Positions 1 to 9,037 are shown, counted from the first letter of the stretch. The stretch is DNA of 64,000 nucleotides from Tritonibacter horizontis (GCF_001518015.1 NZ_LPUY01000079.1:57665-121664), one strand, 5' to 3'. Numbers and translations are program-made. Notes: a model not told the origin generated them from the sequence alone.

Positions 1-107
1 CCATGCTGAATGGTGTGCTGACCTGGTATCGCGACAGCGGTCGGCTGTCGCTGGTCGAGGTGGAAACGATTTATTGGGACATGGTGCGCAAGGCGGTCGG
101 CGTCTGA
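1..107 (+). CDS. C-terminal end of a probable TetR-family regulator (partial)
   Basis: Only the last 34 or so codons are present and the gene enters from the left edge. The frame ends in TGA at 105-107. The visible tail has a Trp-Tyr pair (TWYRDSGRLS), then an acidic stretch and a final helix with WDMVRKAV. This resembles the ligand-domain end of TetR/AcrR regulators, where a conserved WYR..G.LS..E turn is followed by a last amphipathic helix. No DNA-binding part is visible, so the family call rests on a short tail and is tentative. Confidence 0.45.
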   Translation, partial: MLNGVLTWYRDSGRLSLVEVETIYWDMVRKAVGV

Positions 108-232
108 GCCGCAATTTGCGGTAATCCAAAGGAGCGCTTCCGCGCGCTCTTGATCTGCTGGGAGCCAAATGATGGCCTGCAGATCTGTGGTGCGGCGCGC
201 GGGAGGCTTCAGGGGGCGATCGGGACCTGCGG

Positions 233-363
233 GCGGGCTTGATACGCCGCTCGCAGGGAAAAGTGGGGGGCGGTTTTGCCGACCAGAGGGCGGGTTTGAT
301 ACGCCGCTCACAGGGGAAAAGTGGGGACCGGTTTTGCCGATCAGTGAGCGGGCTTGATAAACG
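233..363. repeat. 57-58 bp tandem repeat abutting the pirin 3' end
   Basis: Two nearly identical units start at 233 and 290. A third start at 348 (GCGGGCTTGATAA) coincides with the last codons of the pirin gene on the minus strand. Each unit carries GCGGG(C/T)TTGATACGCCGC followed by GGGAAAAGTGGGG and CGGTTTTGCCGA. The AAAAGTGGGGACCGGTTTT-like core resembles a short motif I recall being dispersed downstream of genes in alphaproteobacteria, but that is from memory only. The units look like duplications of the gene end plus its downstream motif. Confidence 0.8.
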
Positions 364-1252
364 TCCCGTTGCGCAGTTCGGCAAAGGCTTTTTGCAGCTC
401 CGCCTGCGTGTTCATCACGATCGGCCCATGCCAGGCGACGGGTTCCTGGATCGGCGCGCCGGAAATCAGCAGGAACCGGACACCTTCGGGGCCGGCCTGG
501 ACCGTGATTTCATCCCCGGTTCCAAAGCGCACCAAGGTGCGGTCCCCAGACATATCGCGGATGTTCACCTCTTGGCCCGCGACCTCTTTTTCCAGCAGGA
601 CCCCTTGCGGCGCGGAAGCATCGGCAAAGGCGGCCTGGCCCTCGAACACATAGGCAAAGGCACGGCGGTAGGTGTCAATGCGAAAGGTCTTTCGGATCCC
701 GGCCGGCACGGCGATATCGAGATATTGCGGATCGGCGGCAATGCCGTCGACCGGGCCGCGCTTGCCCCAGAACTCGCCCACGATGACCTTGACGCGGGTG
801 CCGTCGTCATCGGTTACCTCGGGGATCTCCTTGCCCTGAACATCCTGATAGCGGGGCGCGCACATTTTCTGGCTGCCGGGCAGGTTGCCCCAGAGCTGAA
901 ACCCATGCATCTGACCGTTGATATTGCCGGTTGGCATTTCCTGGTGAAGGATGCCGGACCCGGCCGTCATCCACTGCACGTCGCCCGCGCCCAGCTGGCC
1001 GGTGTTGCCCAGACTGTCGCCATGTTCGACAGAGCCAGCCAGCACGTAGGTGATGGTCTCGATGCCGCGATGCGGATGCCAGGGAAACCCCTGAGCGTAG
1101 AGCTCGGGGTGGTCGTTGCGAAAGTCGTCGAACAGCAGGAACGGGTCGAGCTCACTTGGGTCCTGAAATCCAAAGGCGCGGTGCAAATGGACCCCTGCGC
1201 CTTCCATGGTTGGCTGGGCGGCACGGGTTTCGAGGATCGGACGCAGTGACAT
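341..1252 (-). CDS. Pirin family protein
   Basis: A 303-residue cupin-fold protein of the pirin family, Fe-dependent proteins that act as quercetinase-like dioxygenases or regulatory partners; the substrate here is unknown. The N-terminal half has the family pattern FLLFDDFRND...FPWHPHRGIETITYVLAGSVEHGDSLGN, which supplies the metal-binding His residues (HPHRG) and a downstream HGDS, followed by GAGDVQWMTAGSGILHQEMP. The C-terminal cupin half is present and length is normal. The start was set at 1252 rather than 33 bases upstream because an AGGAGA ribosome site precedes it at the right distance. It is divergent from the membrane protein at 1486. The tandem repeat begins exactly at its 3' end. 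Confidence 0.93.
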   Translation of the reverse strand: MSLRPILETRAAQPTMEGAGVHLHRAFGFQDPSELDPFLLFDDFRNDHPELYAQGFPWHPHRGIETITYVLAGSVEHGDSLGNTGQLGAGDVQWMTAGSGILHQEMPTGNINGQMHGFQLWGNLPGSQKMCAPRYQDVQGKEIPEVTDDDGTRVKVIVGEFWGKRGPVDGIAADPQYLDIAVPAGIRKTFRIDTYRRAFAYVFEGQAAFADASAPQGVLLEKEVAGQEVNIRDMSGDRTLVRFGTGDEITVQAGPEGVRFLLISGAPIQEPVAWHGPIVMNTQAELQKAFAELRNGTFIKPAH

Positions 1253-1485
1253 TCGGGCTCTCCTGATGAGATGGTGACAGTCCAAAGATAGGGGTTTCGG
1301 GCCGAAACGATAGTCTGTGTTCGCTCACGGCCTCTGTGCATTCCTGCAGAGATGTCTGCGATCGGGGGAGGCGTCCCGGCCCCGGCGATGGCGGAGGGCC
1401 GGGCAAGGACATCCGGGCAAAAAGGGGTGTTCGTGACGGTGGTTTTTCGCTACCTCTGCCGGACAAGTTCGAGGGAGAGCAATCC

Positions 1486-1977
1486 ATGACCAGCCCAAAC
1501 GGCGCTGACGAAATTCTGACCATCATCGAGGCTTCACCGGCGCGCCGGATGATGGGGGTCGCGATGTTGGTGGGGCTGGGGGGGCTGACGCTGTACCTGG
1601 CGATGACGAGCGCACCTGGTTTCATCTGGCAGCTGTTCTTGCTGGCGGTGTCCGGTGGCGCGATCTGGATCGGGTATCGCATGTGGCAGGCCACCTCGCT
1701 GCGGCTGGAGCTCACATCCGAAGCCCTGCGCTGCTCTGACGGCGAAGTGCTGGTGCGGATCGCGGATCTGGAAGCGCTTGATCGGGGCGCCTTTGCCTTC
1801 AAGCCGTCCAACGGGTTCCTGATGCGCAGCACAGTGGCGGGCCCGCGCCGCTGGTATCCGGGTCTTTGGTGGCGCATGGGGCGGCGGATCGGCGTCGGTG
1901 GGGTGACCGCTGGATCGCAGACCAAGACCGCCAGCGAAATCATGTCCGCCCTGATGCTACAGCGCGACGCCGGCTAA
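1486..1977 (+). CDS. Conserved membrane protein of unknown function
   Basis: 163 residues. Two hydrophobic segments at about residues 22-40 and 46-66 form a short membrane hairpin, followed by a roughly 100-residue soluble domain with a basic, aromatic tail. The pattern of a TM hairpin and a small beta-rich domain is PH-like in outline, but I see no diagnostic motif. The ATG at 1486 has GGGAGAG just upstream and was preferred over an upstream in-frame Met that would add a 50-residue Arg/Gly-rich extension. The gene stands alone between divergent pirin and the MATE gene. No function is assigned. Confidence 0.7.
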   Translation: MTSPNGADEILTIIEASPARRMMGVAMLVGLGGLTLYLAMTSAPGFIWQLFLLAVSGGAIWIGYRMWQATSLRLELTSEALRCSDGEVLVRIADLEALDRGAFAFKPSNGFLMRSTVAGPRRWYPGLWWRMGRRIGVGGVTAGSQTKTASEIMSALMLQRDAG

Positions 1978-2182
1978 GGCGGTCCTCCGGGTGGCTTGAC
2001 GCAGCCAGTGGCGGGTCTTATGCAGCGATGAGGGTCGCAGACACCCGCCACCCGCTGGCACAACGCCTTGGTGAAGCTCTGCAGGCAGATATGTCTTGGA
2101 ACATCCTCCACGCCTCTCGCGCGGATGGCAATGCGGGTCCCATCCTTTCCTTGCGCGGGCATTGCAAGAGGAGTTCGGGGAT

Positions 2183-3580
2183 ATGACTCACCCCGCTGAG
2201 AAGACCGAGAATACCTTCACCACAGGACCCATGGGTCCGATCTATGCCAGAACCGCGCTGCCGATCATCTTTGTGATGGGTATGAATGGCTGCCTAACGG
2301 TCGCGGATGCGCTGTTCCTGGGGCATTACGTCGGCCCCGCCGCCCTGGCGGCCGTCACCCTGATGTTTCCGGCCTATATGCTGATCGTCGCCCTCTCGAC
2401 GCTGGTGGGCACGGGCATGTCGAGCCGCATCGCGCGCCACCTTGGGGCCGGGCAACTGGCTCAGGCAGGCGCGGATTTTGCCGGTGCGCATGGCCTGGCG
2501 CTTGCTCTCGGGGCTGTGCTGATGGGGCTTTTCGCGCTGTTTGGCGAGACCGTCACGAGCCTGGCGGCAGGCGGCAATGCGACGCTTGCGGAGATGGGAT
2601 ATACCTACCTTCGCATCACGGTCGGCTGTGCGCCGCTGCTGTTTGTGCTGACGGTCAATTCGGACGCGTTGCGCAATGAGGGGCGGGCGGGGCTGATGGC
2701 CCTGATGAGCCTTGTGGTCTCGCTGGCGAATATCCTGTTCAACTATGTCCTGATTGCGCAGGCGGGGCTGGGTGTTGCTGGTTCCGCGCTGGGCACCGCG
2801 CTGGCACAGGTGCTGGCCCTGTCGCTGATCCTGGGGTTTCGTTTCCTGGGCGAGCCCCCCCTGAAACCCGCCGCGCTGCTGCAGCACAGTCTCTTGCAGG
2901 GGTGGGGGCGACTCCTCGCGCTTGGTGCGCCACAAAGCCTGGGGTTTGTCGGGTTGGCGCTTAGCTCTGGCGCCACCATGTTCGCCCTGCAATGGGTCGA
3001 CACCCCGGCCTATGCCCAAACGGTGTCGGCCTATGGGGTGATCACCCGGGTGATGACATTCGCCTATTTGCCGCTTCTGGGGCTGAGCTTTGCCATGCAG
3101 ACTATCACCGGGAATGTCTATGGCGCCGGGCAGCCGCAGCGGGTGCGAAAAAGCCTGCATATCGCGTTAGCGGTATCGCTGGTCTATTGCCTCACTATGC
3201 AGCTTGGGATGACGCTTGCTGCCGACCGGATCGGCGGCTGGTTTGTCACCGATCCGCCTGTGATCGCCGAAGTGGCGCGGATTCTGCCGGTCATCGTGGC
3301 GCTGTTCTGTCTGTCCGGACCATTGATGCTGATCGGAATGCACTTTCAGGCTTTGGGGGACGCGTCCCGCGCAGCACTTCTCGGGCTGGCAAAAACCTAT
3401 ATCTTTGCCATTCCGCTGACCTTTGCGCTGGCGGCGCATTGGGGCGAAGGCGGGATCTGGTGGGCCGGGCCGATGGCGGAGGGGTTCTTGCTTGTCTTGA
3501 CCATTGCCGTTCTGTGGCAATGGAGCGCCAGCGGGCGACGGGTCGGCCGGGTTTCCGCGATGCCGGAGCCGAAGCCATGA
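2183..3580 (+). CDS. MATE family efflux transporter
   Basis: 465 residues with about twelve hydrophobic segments in two bundles, the normal size for multidrug and toxic compound extrusion proteins, which export cationic compounds in exchange for Na+ or H+. Recognisable family features are the early GMNGCLTVADALFLGHYVGPAALAAVTLMFP segment (given here as a region, residues about 30-60), SSRIARHLGAGQ, and LFNYVLIAQAGLGVAGSALGTALAQ in the middle loop. The ATG at 2183 follows AGGAGTTCGGGG; the upstream in-frame ATG would add a non-hydrophobic 29-residue leader. The stop overlaps the next start (ATGA), so it is translationally coupled to the glyoxalase-related gene. The drug or metabolite exported cannot be told. 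Confidence 0.93.
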   Translation: MTHPAEKTENTFTTGPMGPIYARTALPIIFVMGMNGCLTVADALFLGHYVGPAALAAVTLMFPAYMLIVALSTLVGTGMSSRIARHLGAGQLAQAGADFAGAHGLALALGAVLMGLFALFGETVTSLAAGGNATLAEMGYTYLRITVGCAPLLFVLTVNSDALRNEGRAGLMALMSLVVSLANILFNYVLIAQAGLGVAGSALGTALAQVLALSLILGFRFLGEPPLKPAALLQHSLLQGWGRLLALGAPQSLGFVGLALSSGATMFALQWVDTPAYAQTVSAYGVITRVMTFAYLPLLGLSFAMQTITGNVYGAGQPQRVRKSLHIALAVSLVYCLTMQLGMTLAADRIGGWFVTDPPVIAEVARILPVIVALFCLSGPLMLIGMHFQALGDASRAALLGLAKTYIFAIPLTFALAAHWGEGGIWWAGPMAEGFLLVLTIAVLWQWSASGRRVGRVSAMPEPKP

Positions 3581-4140
3581 GCCCTCCATCGCCGCTGCCC
3601 GGTCTGCGCGAGGCAAAAGCGCGGGCGCGTCGCTTGCGTCAGGATGTGGCGGCGGATGGCGCCTCCCTGTCGCACGGCGCGGCGTTGGAGCGGGTCGCAA
3701 AGAGCCTTGGCTTTCGGGATTGGAACGCCTGTTCGGCTGTTCTGTCGCGGCAGGACAGCGCCGCCACGACACCTGACCCGGCGCGCCCGGTTGGTCCCTT
3801 GCCGCTTGCGGTCGGGGATCCGGTGCGCGGACATTACCTGAGACAGCCCTTTACCGCGCGGGTGGTGCGGATCGAGACCCTTGCCGCCGACCGCCCGAAC
3901 TGGGTCCGGCTGGACCTGCAGCTGGACGAAGCGGTGGATGTTGTCCGCTCGACGCGGTTTTCCAATTTCCGGCGTCGGGTGGTGGGGGTGATCGGCCCAG
4001 ACGGTATCAGCGCAGAACGGACCTCGGATGGCGCGCCGCATCTGGTGATCGAGTTGCCTTTGCAGCCAGCTTTGCCCGGCTGCAAGGGGGCTACATCACG
4101 GAGTCGTCGATTTCGTCATCGTGGACGGAGCCATCACTGA
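3577..4140 (+). CDS. Glyoxalase-related small protein
   Basis: 187 residues. The N-terminal about 45 residues (EAKARARRLRQ...GASLSHGAALERVAKSLGFRDWNACSA) match the short helical module often annotated as a glyoxalase-related domain, in which S-H-x-x-A-L-E and the G-F/Y-R-D-W-N motif are conserved. The middle part is a beta-rich tail. No metal triad typical of real glyoxalase I is visible, so enzymatic activity should not be assumed. The gene starts inside the MATE stop (ATGA overlap). Its last 50 bases run through the end of the convergent TadE-like gene, and the C-terminal 25 residues turn Arg/Ser-rich, suggesting either a read-through extension or an old frameshift. Confidence 0.7.
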   Translation: MSPPSPLPGLREAKARARRLRQDVAADGASLSHGAALERVAKSLGFRDWNACSAVLSRQDSAATTPDPARPVGPLPLAVGDPVRGHYLRQPFTARVVRIETLAADRPNWVRLDLQLDEAVDVVRSTRFSNFRRRVVGVIGPDGISAERTSDGAPHLVIELPLQPALPGCKGATSRSRRFRHRGRSHH

Positions 4141-4702
4141 AGACCTCGCCCTCGAAGGCCACCCGAGACGCAAAGCGGGGGCGGGTGAACACCAGATTGT
4201 AGATGTTGCGGGTCGAAAAGCCGATGTTGAAGGCGGGTTCGACGTCGTTCCAGGTTTCGACCAGGATCACCCGTTCCTGATCCGGCATCGTGGGCAGGCT
4301 GTCCTTGATGTCGTTGATATTCCCGTCTGTCCAGACGTTCAGAAGATCGCCGCGCTCGACAGACCAATCCACATAATAGCTGTTGTCGGTGTCGTCCCAA
4401 AAGACCACCGACAGCCGCATCGACATGCCGGAATCCGACCGGACCAGCAGCTGGGCCAGGGCAAACATGCTGTCGACGTAGTCATCGTTGAGCGCGGTGG
4501 TTTCGCGCGAAATCAGGTCGGATACGGTATAGGCGGCCTTGGTGTTGATCGTTTCCTGGCGGAACAGATCGAACAGGGTGTAGGTCGCCGCAAAGATCCC
4601 AAGCAGAAACGGCAGGTAGATCGCCGTCTCGATCGAGACATTCCCGTCGTCACGCCGGCGAAAGCGGCGCAGACTAGTGCAAATTCCCTGTGCCTTCATC
4701 AC
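4091..4702 (-). CDS. TadE/TadG-like pseudopilin-associated protein
   Basis: 203 residues. A basic leader (LRRFRRRDDGNVSIETA) precedes a single membrane helix at about residues 27-48, the arrangement of TadE-like minor pseudopilins whose conserved Glu follows the processing site. The rest is predicted periplasmic or extracellular, acidic and without Cys. It is the last of three genes read leftwards, and its start overlaps the stop of the gene before it (ATGA). These proteins normally serve tight-adherence (Flp/Tad) pili, but no TadA ATPase, secretin or Flp pilin is present in the window, so the partners must lie elsewhere. Confidence 0.8.
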   Translation of the reverse strand: MMKAQGICTSLRRFRRRDDGNVSIETAIYLPFLLGIFAATYTLFDLFRQETINTKAAYTVSDLISRETTALNDDYVDSMFALAQLLVRSDSGMSMRLSVVFWDDTDNSYYVDWSVERGDLLNVWTDGNINDIKDSLPTMPDQERVILVETWNDVEPAFNIGFSTRNIYNLVFTRPRFASRVAFEGEVFSDGSVHDDEIDDSVM

Positions 4703-5265
4703 TTCGGCTCCTGAACAAATGCGCTTGCGGCGTAAAGGCGGATACGTCCGTCGCCATCCTTCTGCATGCTGTCGGCCAGCCCCCAGTGCGGAAACAGCGG
4801 ATCAAAGCTCATGCAGGCGCGCAGAAACATCAGATCGTTCGAGCCGCCGTTGCGGAAGGTGGTCACCGCATCGACTTCTTCGACCGAATTGACGCAGTCC
4901 GGCTCTGCCCCCACGCCGGTCCATTCAAACGGGTCGAGCTGGACCATCTCCAGCCTCAGGGAGGTTTCGCAATCGTCGATAAAACCGGACCGCGCGCAGA
5001 TCGTATCGCGAATATCGTCATGTTGCATGTTGCCGCCGGTGCCGAGGCGGATGTCGCGCACGGTGGTGTCCATCGCCCGTTCCAGCATGATCTGGCGGAC
5101 GGTGATGACACCCAGCTCGACCGAGGCAAAGAGCACCAGCAGCATCAGCGGGAACAGCACCGCGAATTCAATGGTGGCATTGCCCTCGTCGGCGGCGCGG
5201 AAGCGGCGCAAGCGGGTCACGAGCCGGGCCATGCAGCCGACGGGATTGTCCAGCGCGCCGCTCAT
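4699..5265 (-). CDS. TadE family pilus assembly protein
   Basis: 188 residues with the clearest TadE signature of the trio: FRAADEGNATIEFAVLFPLM, where the Glu in TIEF is the conserved residue after the prepilin-type processing site, followed by a membrane helix to about residue 50. Four Cys in the exported part (near CARSGFIDDCET, DCVNS and RACMSF) could form disulfides. It overlaps both neighbours by four bases, giving strict translational coupling. Role by family: minor pseudopilin in tight-adherence pilus assembly at the inner membrane or periplasm. Confidence 0.85.
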   Translation of the reverse strand: MSGALDNPVGCMARLVTRLRRFRAADEGNATIEFAVLFPLMLLVLFASVELGVITVRQIMLERAMDTTVRDIRLGTGGNMQHDDIRDTICARSGFIDDCETSLRLEMVQLDPFEWTGVGAEPDCVNSVEEVDAVTTFRNGGSNDLMFLRACMSFDPLFPHWGLADSMQKDGDGRIRLYAASAFVQEPK

Positions 5266-7007
5266 TCTGTCAGCCTCAGCTGGCGGATCGCCGAGGCGAT
5301 GGATTTGAAGGCGTCGGCGATCTCAAGCCCATCCACGTCATAGTAGTGGGAGTCGGAACTGGCACAGTCCTGCAGGACGCTTTGGCCACTGCTCGGAGCC
5401 TCAAACCCGATGGTGAAGACGATGATGCCCTGGGCCTTGGCCGCGTCACAGATGGCCTCTGTGCGGTTGTCCTTGGTGTTGGAGCCAACGTAGCTGTAGA
5501 CGTCATAGTACCATTCGTCGCGGGCGTCGTAGTAGTTCATCCAGTCGTAAAACAGATAGTAAAAGATGTACTGAAGCGAGGTATCTGCAAAGAGATCTGC
5601 AAACTGCAACTCTTCGGAAGAGCCGCTTTCCGTCATGCGGGTTCGGGCCTCGCAACGACCATCGTCGTCCCATCGATAGCAATACCTTATGGATTCGTCC
5701 CCGTCACCAAACGGATGCGGCCCCCAGGTCCCGGAACCGGTATTCGGATCGTGCCAGAAATACTCCCGAGTATCCTGGTTATAGGTCGAATAGACGTTTT
5801 CCGATGCGTTGTACCAGACTTTGGACCCGCCCTCGCGCCGGTCGTCGTTCACGTAATACTGGCTGGTATTCTGACCATCGGTCATCAATACGATCACCTT
5901 GAGCGTTTCATGGTCGGAATAGGACACCGGACGATCGGCATATTGCGGGTCAATCTCCGGGTTCTCGCCCGCAGAGAGGCTGGCGACAATCGGCTGCATC
6001 GACGGGTCCAGCAGAGCGACGCCCCATTTCATGCCAAGGTCGATTGACGTGTTGTCGCTATGGTCGAAATCATCAATGTAGTCTTGCAGCGTGTCGACAT
6101 CGTCTTCGAACAACAATGCCGTCCGCTCCGGGTTGTCGGAATGGGCGGCGCAGGTCGCGTCGTTCACCAGTCGCGAACTTCTGCGGTAATCCGAACTGCC
6201 CCAAATGGAAAAATGCATCGTGCGCTGGTATTCATCCACCTGGCTTATCGCGGTGGTGTTGAAATCGCTGCCTTCAAAGTTGATGCAGTGGGAATAGTCG
6301 TGCTCATTGCTGACCTGCATCAGGTCGAGCACGCTTTCCGGCATCGAAACTTGTGTCGAATACGGCACGATAGAGATCGTCATCTTGCCGTCTTCGGTGT
6401 TGTCATCCATGGTCTGGACGAATTCCTTGGCGGCGAGCTTGAGGTTCGGCAGCCGGTTGTTGTTGCGCATCGAACCGGAGACATCGAGGACCAGCGAGAT
6501 TTCGACATTGCCGATGCTCTCTTCCGCCGTCGCGGAGGCCTGAAGCGGCAGCGACTTCTTGATCGGCTCGTTGTTCTTCCATTTGTCGTAGTCGACGATC
6601 TTCATCCAGTAGGTTTCAAAGTCGGCGTCGACCGTGGCGGTCACCTTCTTGGAGGTCGGGGTGACTTCGGCGTAGGGTTTCTTGTAATATTTCTCCAGCC
6701 CGGCCTTGGTCATATAGTCCAGAACGACGGCTTCGGGGTCCAGCGGTTGGTCGAGGTCGGCGGCGGCCAGCACGGCGCGGTCCAGCGTATACTGCAGCTC
6801 GGTGCGGTCCCGTTCCAGGCGGACCAGATCCATGCCGATCCCGCCCACGGCCAGCATGCACAACAAGGTCGCGATCATCGGTTTTTCCAGCACACCGCTC
6901 TCATCCGCCCGAAACCGCGCGCCCGCTCTGAACAGGCGACCGCTGACCTGCGGGCCACTGAATTGCGGGCCGGTGGACGATGGGGTCGTTCTGAAAGTGC
7001 CGTTCAT
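5262..7007 (-). CDS. TadG-like protein with von Willebrand factor A domain
   Basis: 581 residues. A short cytoplasmic tail with FRADESGV leads to a membrane helix at about 44-60 and then a Tad-like exported region. From about residue 168 there is a VWA domain whose MIDAS motif DVSGSM sits at 175-180, with IVLMTDGQNTS later and IVFTIGFEA near the end. Such proteins are the large TadG-type partner of TadE. Between the two halves of the VWA fold lies an unusual insertion rich in Tyr, Trp, Asp and Asn (roughly residues 380-500), including two Cys around RYCYRWDDDGRCEAR. It is first in the minus-strand trio, and the ATG at 7007 is followed by a Ser/Gly/Pro-rich leader. Confidence 0.87.
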   Translation of the reverse strand: MNGTFRTTPSSTGPQFSGPQVSGRLFRAGARFRADESGVLEKPMIATLLCMLAVGGIGMDLVRLERDRTELQYTLDRAVLAAADLDQPLDPEAVVLDYMTKAGLEKYYKKPYAEVTPTSKKVTATVDADFETYWMKIVDYDKWKNNEPIKKSLPLQASATAEESIGNVEISLVLDVSGSMRNNNRLPNLKLAAKEFVQTMDDNTEDGKMTISIVPYSTQVSMPESVLDLMQVSNEHDYSHCINFEGSDFNTTAISQVDEYQRTMHFSIWGSSDYRRSSRLVNDATCAAHSDNPERTALLFEDDVDTLQDYIDDFDHSDNTSIDLGMKWGVALLDPSMQPIVASLSAGENPEIDPQYADRPVSYSDHETLKVIVLMTDGQNTSQYYVNDDRREGGSKVWYNASENVYSTYNQDTREYFWHDPNTGSGTWGPHPFGDGDESIRYCYRWDDDGRCEARTRMTESGSSEELQFADLFADTSLQYIFYYLFYDWMNYYDARDEWYYDVYSYVGSNTKDNRTEAICDAAKAQGIIVFTIGFEAPSSGQSVLQDCASSDSHYYDVDGLEIADAFKSIASAIRQLRLTE

Positions 7008-7368
7008 ATGTACTGTCTTTCCAGCGAGCCATTAAGCAAGGCAGGGACATGTGGAACATGCGCGCCACCTTTAGATTTGATTGACAAAGATGGCTGAACT
7101 GGGGCGCGAAATGGCCTGAAATCGCTCTTTTCGGGACAGTTTGACGTTAATCCTATCGTCCGAGGCGCCGGACGACTCAATCGGGGCAATGCGGCAATAC
7201 CGTGGCGGAGCCCAGCCGCCGCCTCACAGTCAATAAGGCGTCAAAGTTCGCTCAAAGCCCATTTTTTGTGCATTTGCATGGGATAAAAGGTCGCGGCTCG
7301 TAACGTTCTCTGAATAGATGGGACCTACCATCATCACTTGAGTCTTATCAGGAGGACGGGACCAGCCC
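7008..7368. other. Divergent intergenic region tadG / gdhA
   Basis: 361 bases with no gene. It must carry the promoters of the minus-strand Tad-like trio and of glutamate dehydrogenase. A perfect inverted repeat (7-base arms TCGTCCG / CGGACGA, 6-base spacer) lies at 7156-7175 and could be an operator. A gdhA ribosome site AGGAGG lies at about 7350. No confident -35/-10 pair could be chosen. Confidence 0.5.
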
Positions 7369-8799
7369 ATGAGCAATCTCAAAGAACCGAGTTTTCGCGA
7401 AAGTGTGGACCTCATGTTCAACCGCGCCGTGGCGCTGATGGACCTGCCGCCCGGTCTCGAGGAAAAGATCCGCGTTTGCAATGCGACATATACGGTGCGC
7501 TTCGGGGTGCGATTGCGGGGGCAGATCCAGACCTTCACCGGTTATCGCTCCGTGCATTCCGAACATATGGAGCCGGTCAAAGGCGGCATTCGCTATGCGC
7601 TCGGCGTGCATCAGGACGAGGTCGAGGCGCTGGCCGCGCTGATGACCTACAAATGTGCGCTGGTTGAGGCCCCGTTTGGGGGCTCCAAGGGGGGGCTGTG
7701 CATTGATCCGCGTCTGTATGAAGAACATGAGCTGGAGTTGATCACCCGACGGTTTGCCTATGAACTGGCCAAACGCGATCTGATCAATCCGTCGCAGAAC
7801 GTGCCGGCCCCTGATATGGGCACCGGCGAGCGCGAGATGGCGTGGATTGCCGATCAATACGCCCGTATGAACACCACCGACATCAACGCGCGGGCCTGTG
7901 TCACCGGGAAACCGCTGAACGCAGGCGGCATCGCCGGCCGTGTCGAGGCGACCGGTCGCGGCGTGCAATACGCGTTGCAGGAATTCTTCCGCTATGAGGA
8001 AGACAAGGCCAAGGCGGGGCTGTCCGGCACCCTCGATGGCAAGCGGGTGATCGTGCAGGGGCTTGGCAATGTGGGCTACCACGCCGCCAAATTCCTGTCC
8101 GAAGAGGACGGCTGCAAAATCATCGGTGTGATCGAACGCGATGGTGGTCTGATGGACGAAAACGGCCTCGACATCGAGGACCTGCACAACTGGATCGCCA
8201 AACATGGCGGTGTGAACGGCTACCCGTCCGGCAAATACGTCAAGGATGGCGCCAAGTTCCTTGAAGAAGACTGCGACATTCTTGTCCCGGCGGCCCTTGA
8301 GGGGGTCATCAACCTGGAAAACGCGGACCGCGTCAAAGCCAAGCTGATCATCGAGGCGGCAAATGGCCCGGTGACCGCCGGCGCGGATGAGATCCTGCGC
8401 AAAAAGGGCACGGTGATCATACCGGACATGTTTGCCAATGCGGGCGGTGTAACCGTGTCCTACTTCGAGTGGGTCAAGAATCTCTCCCATATCCGCTTTG
8501 GCCGGATGCAGCGCCGCCAGGAAGAGGCGCGCCACCAGCTCGTCGTCGATCAATTCGAGGCCCTGTCTGAAAGCATGGGCAAAAGCTGGTCGCTGGATCC
8601 CAAGTTCAAGGAAAAATACCTCAAGGGTGCGGGCGAGCTGGAACTGGTGCGCTCGGGTCTGGATGACACGATGCGCACGGCCTATCAGTCCATGCGCGCG
8701 GTCTGGCACGAGCGCGACGATGTTACGGATCTGCGCACCGCCGCCTATCTGGTGTCGATCGACAAGGTGGCAAGCAGCTACCGCGCCAAGGGGCTTTAG
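7369..8799 (+). CDS. gdhA: Glu/Leu/Phe/Val dehydrogenase (glutamate dehydrogenase)
   Basis: 476 residues, a typical size for hexameric glutamate dehydrogenases, which interconvert glutamate and 2-oxoglutarate plus ammonia. Substrate-site lysines are visible at 71 (PVKGGIRY), 95 (YKCALV) and 107 in the catalytic PFGGSKGG motif. The nucleotide-binding GLGNVG lies at 231-236. The overall pattern (NVPAPDMGTGEREMAWI, PLNAGGIAGR) fits the GDH rather than the shorter leucine-dehydrogenase branch. Cofactor preference is not certain from sequence. An AGGAGG site precedes the ATG. It is monocistronic and followed by a GC hairpin at about 8821. Confidence 0.93.
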   Translation: MSNLKEPSFRESVDLMFNRAVALMDLPPGLEEKIRVCNATYTVRFGVRLRGQIQTFTGYRSVHSEHMEPVKGGIRYALGVHQDEVEALAALMTYKCALVEAPFGGSKGGLCIDPRLYEEHELELITRRFAYELAKRDLINPSQNVPAPDMGTGEREMAWIADQYARMNTTDINARACVTGKPLNAGGIAGRVEATGRGVQYALQEFFRYEEDKAKAGLSGTLDGKRVIVQGLGNVGYHAAKFLSEEDGCKIIGVIERDGGLMDENGLDIEDLHNWIAKHGGVNGYPSGKYVKDGAKFLEEDCDILVPAALEGVINLENADRVKAKLIIEAANGPVTAGADEILRKKGTVIIPDMFANAGGVTVSYFEWVKNLSHIRFGRMQRRQEEARHQLVVDQFEALSESMGKSWSLDPKFKEKYLKGAGELELVRSGLDDTMRTAYQSMRAVWHERDDVTDLRTAAYLVSIDKVASSYRAKGL

Positions 8800-8820
8800 T
8801 CCGACACGCCTTAAACTAGG

Positions 8821-8841
8821 GCCCTCCGCTTGGCGGGGGGC
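8821..8841 (+). terminator. GC-rich hairpin after gdhA
   Basis: A stem of GCCCTCCGC and GCGGGGGGC (one G-T wobble) with a three-base loop begins 21 bases after the gdhA stop. There is no proper T-run, so termination is only possible, not shown. Confidence 0.35.
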
Positions 8842-9037
8842 TCAGCCCTATTTCACCGCCTCTGTTGCGATGCAGGCTTTTGTGACAACGGTCTGGTAGC
8901 AGCCTGGCAGCAGTCTGGTGCTCCCCAGCATTGGCGGGTGATCGGGATCTTGCGGGTGGCAGCCGTGACGGCGGGCGCCGGGTCTGGCCCGACAACCGGC
9001 GGGGCCAGAGGCGCAGCCCTGCAACCTATCGAGAGGC

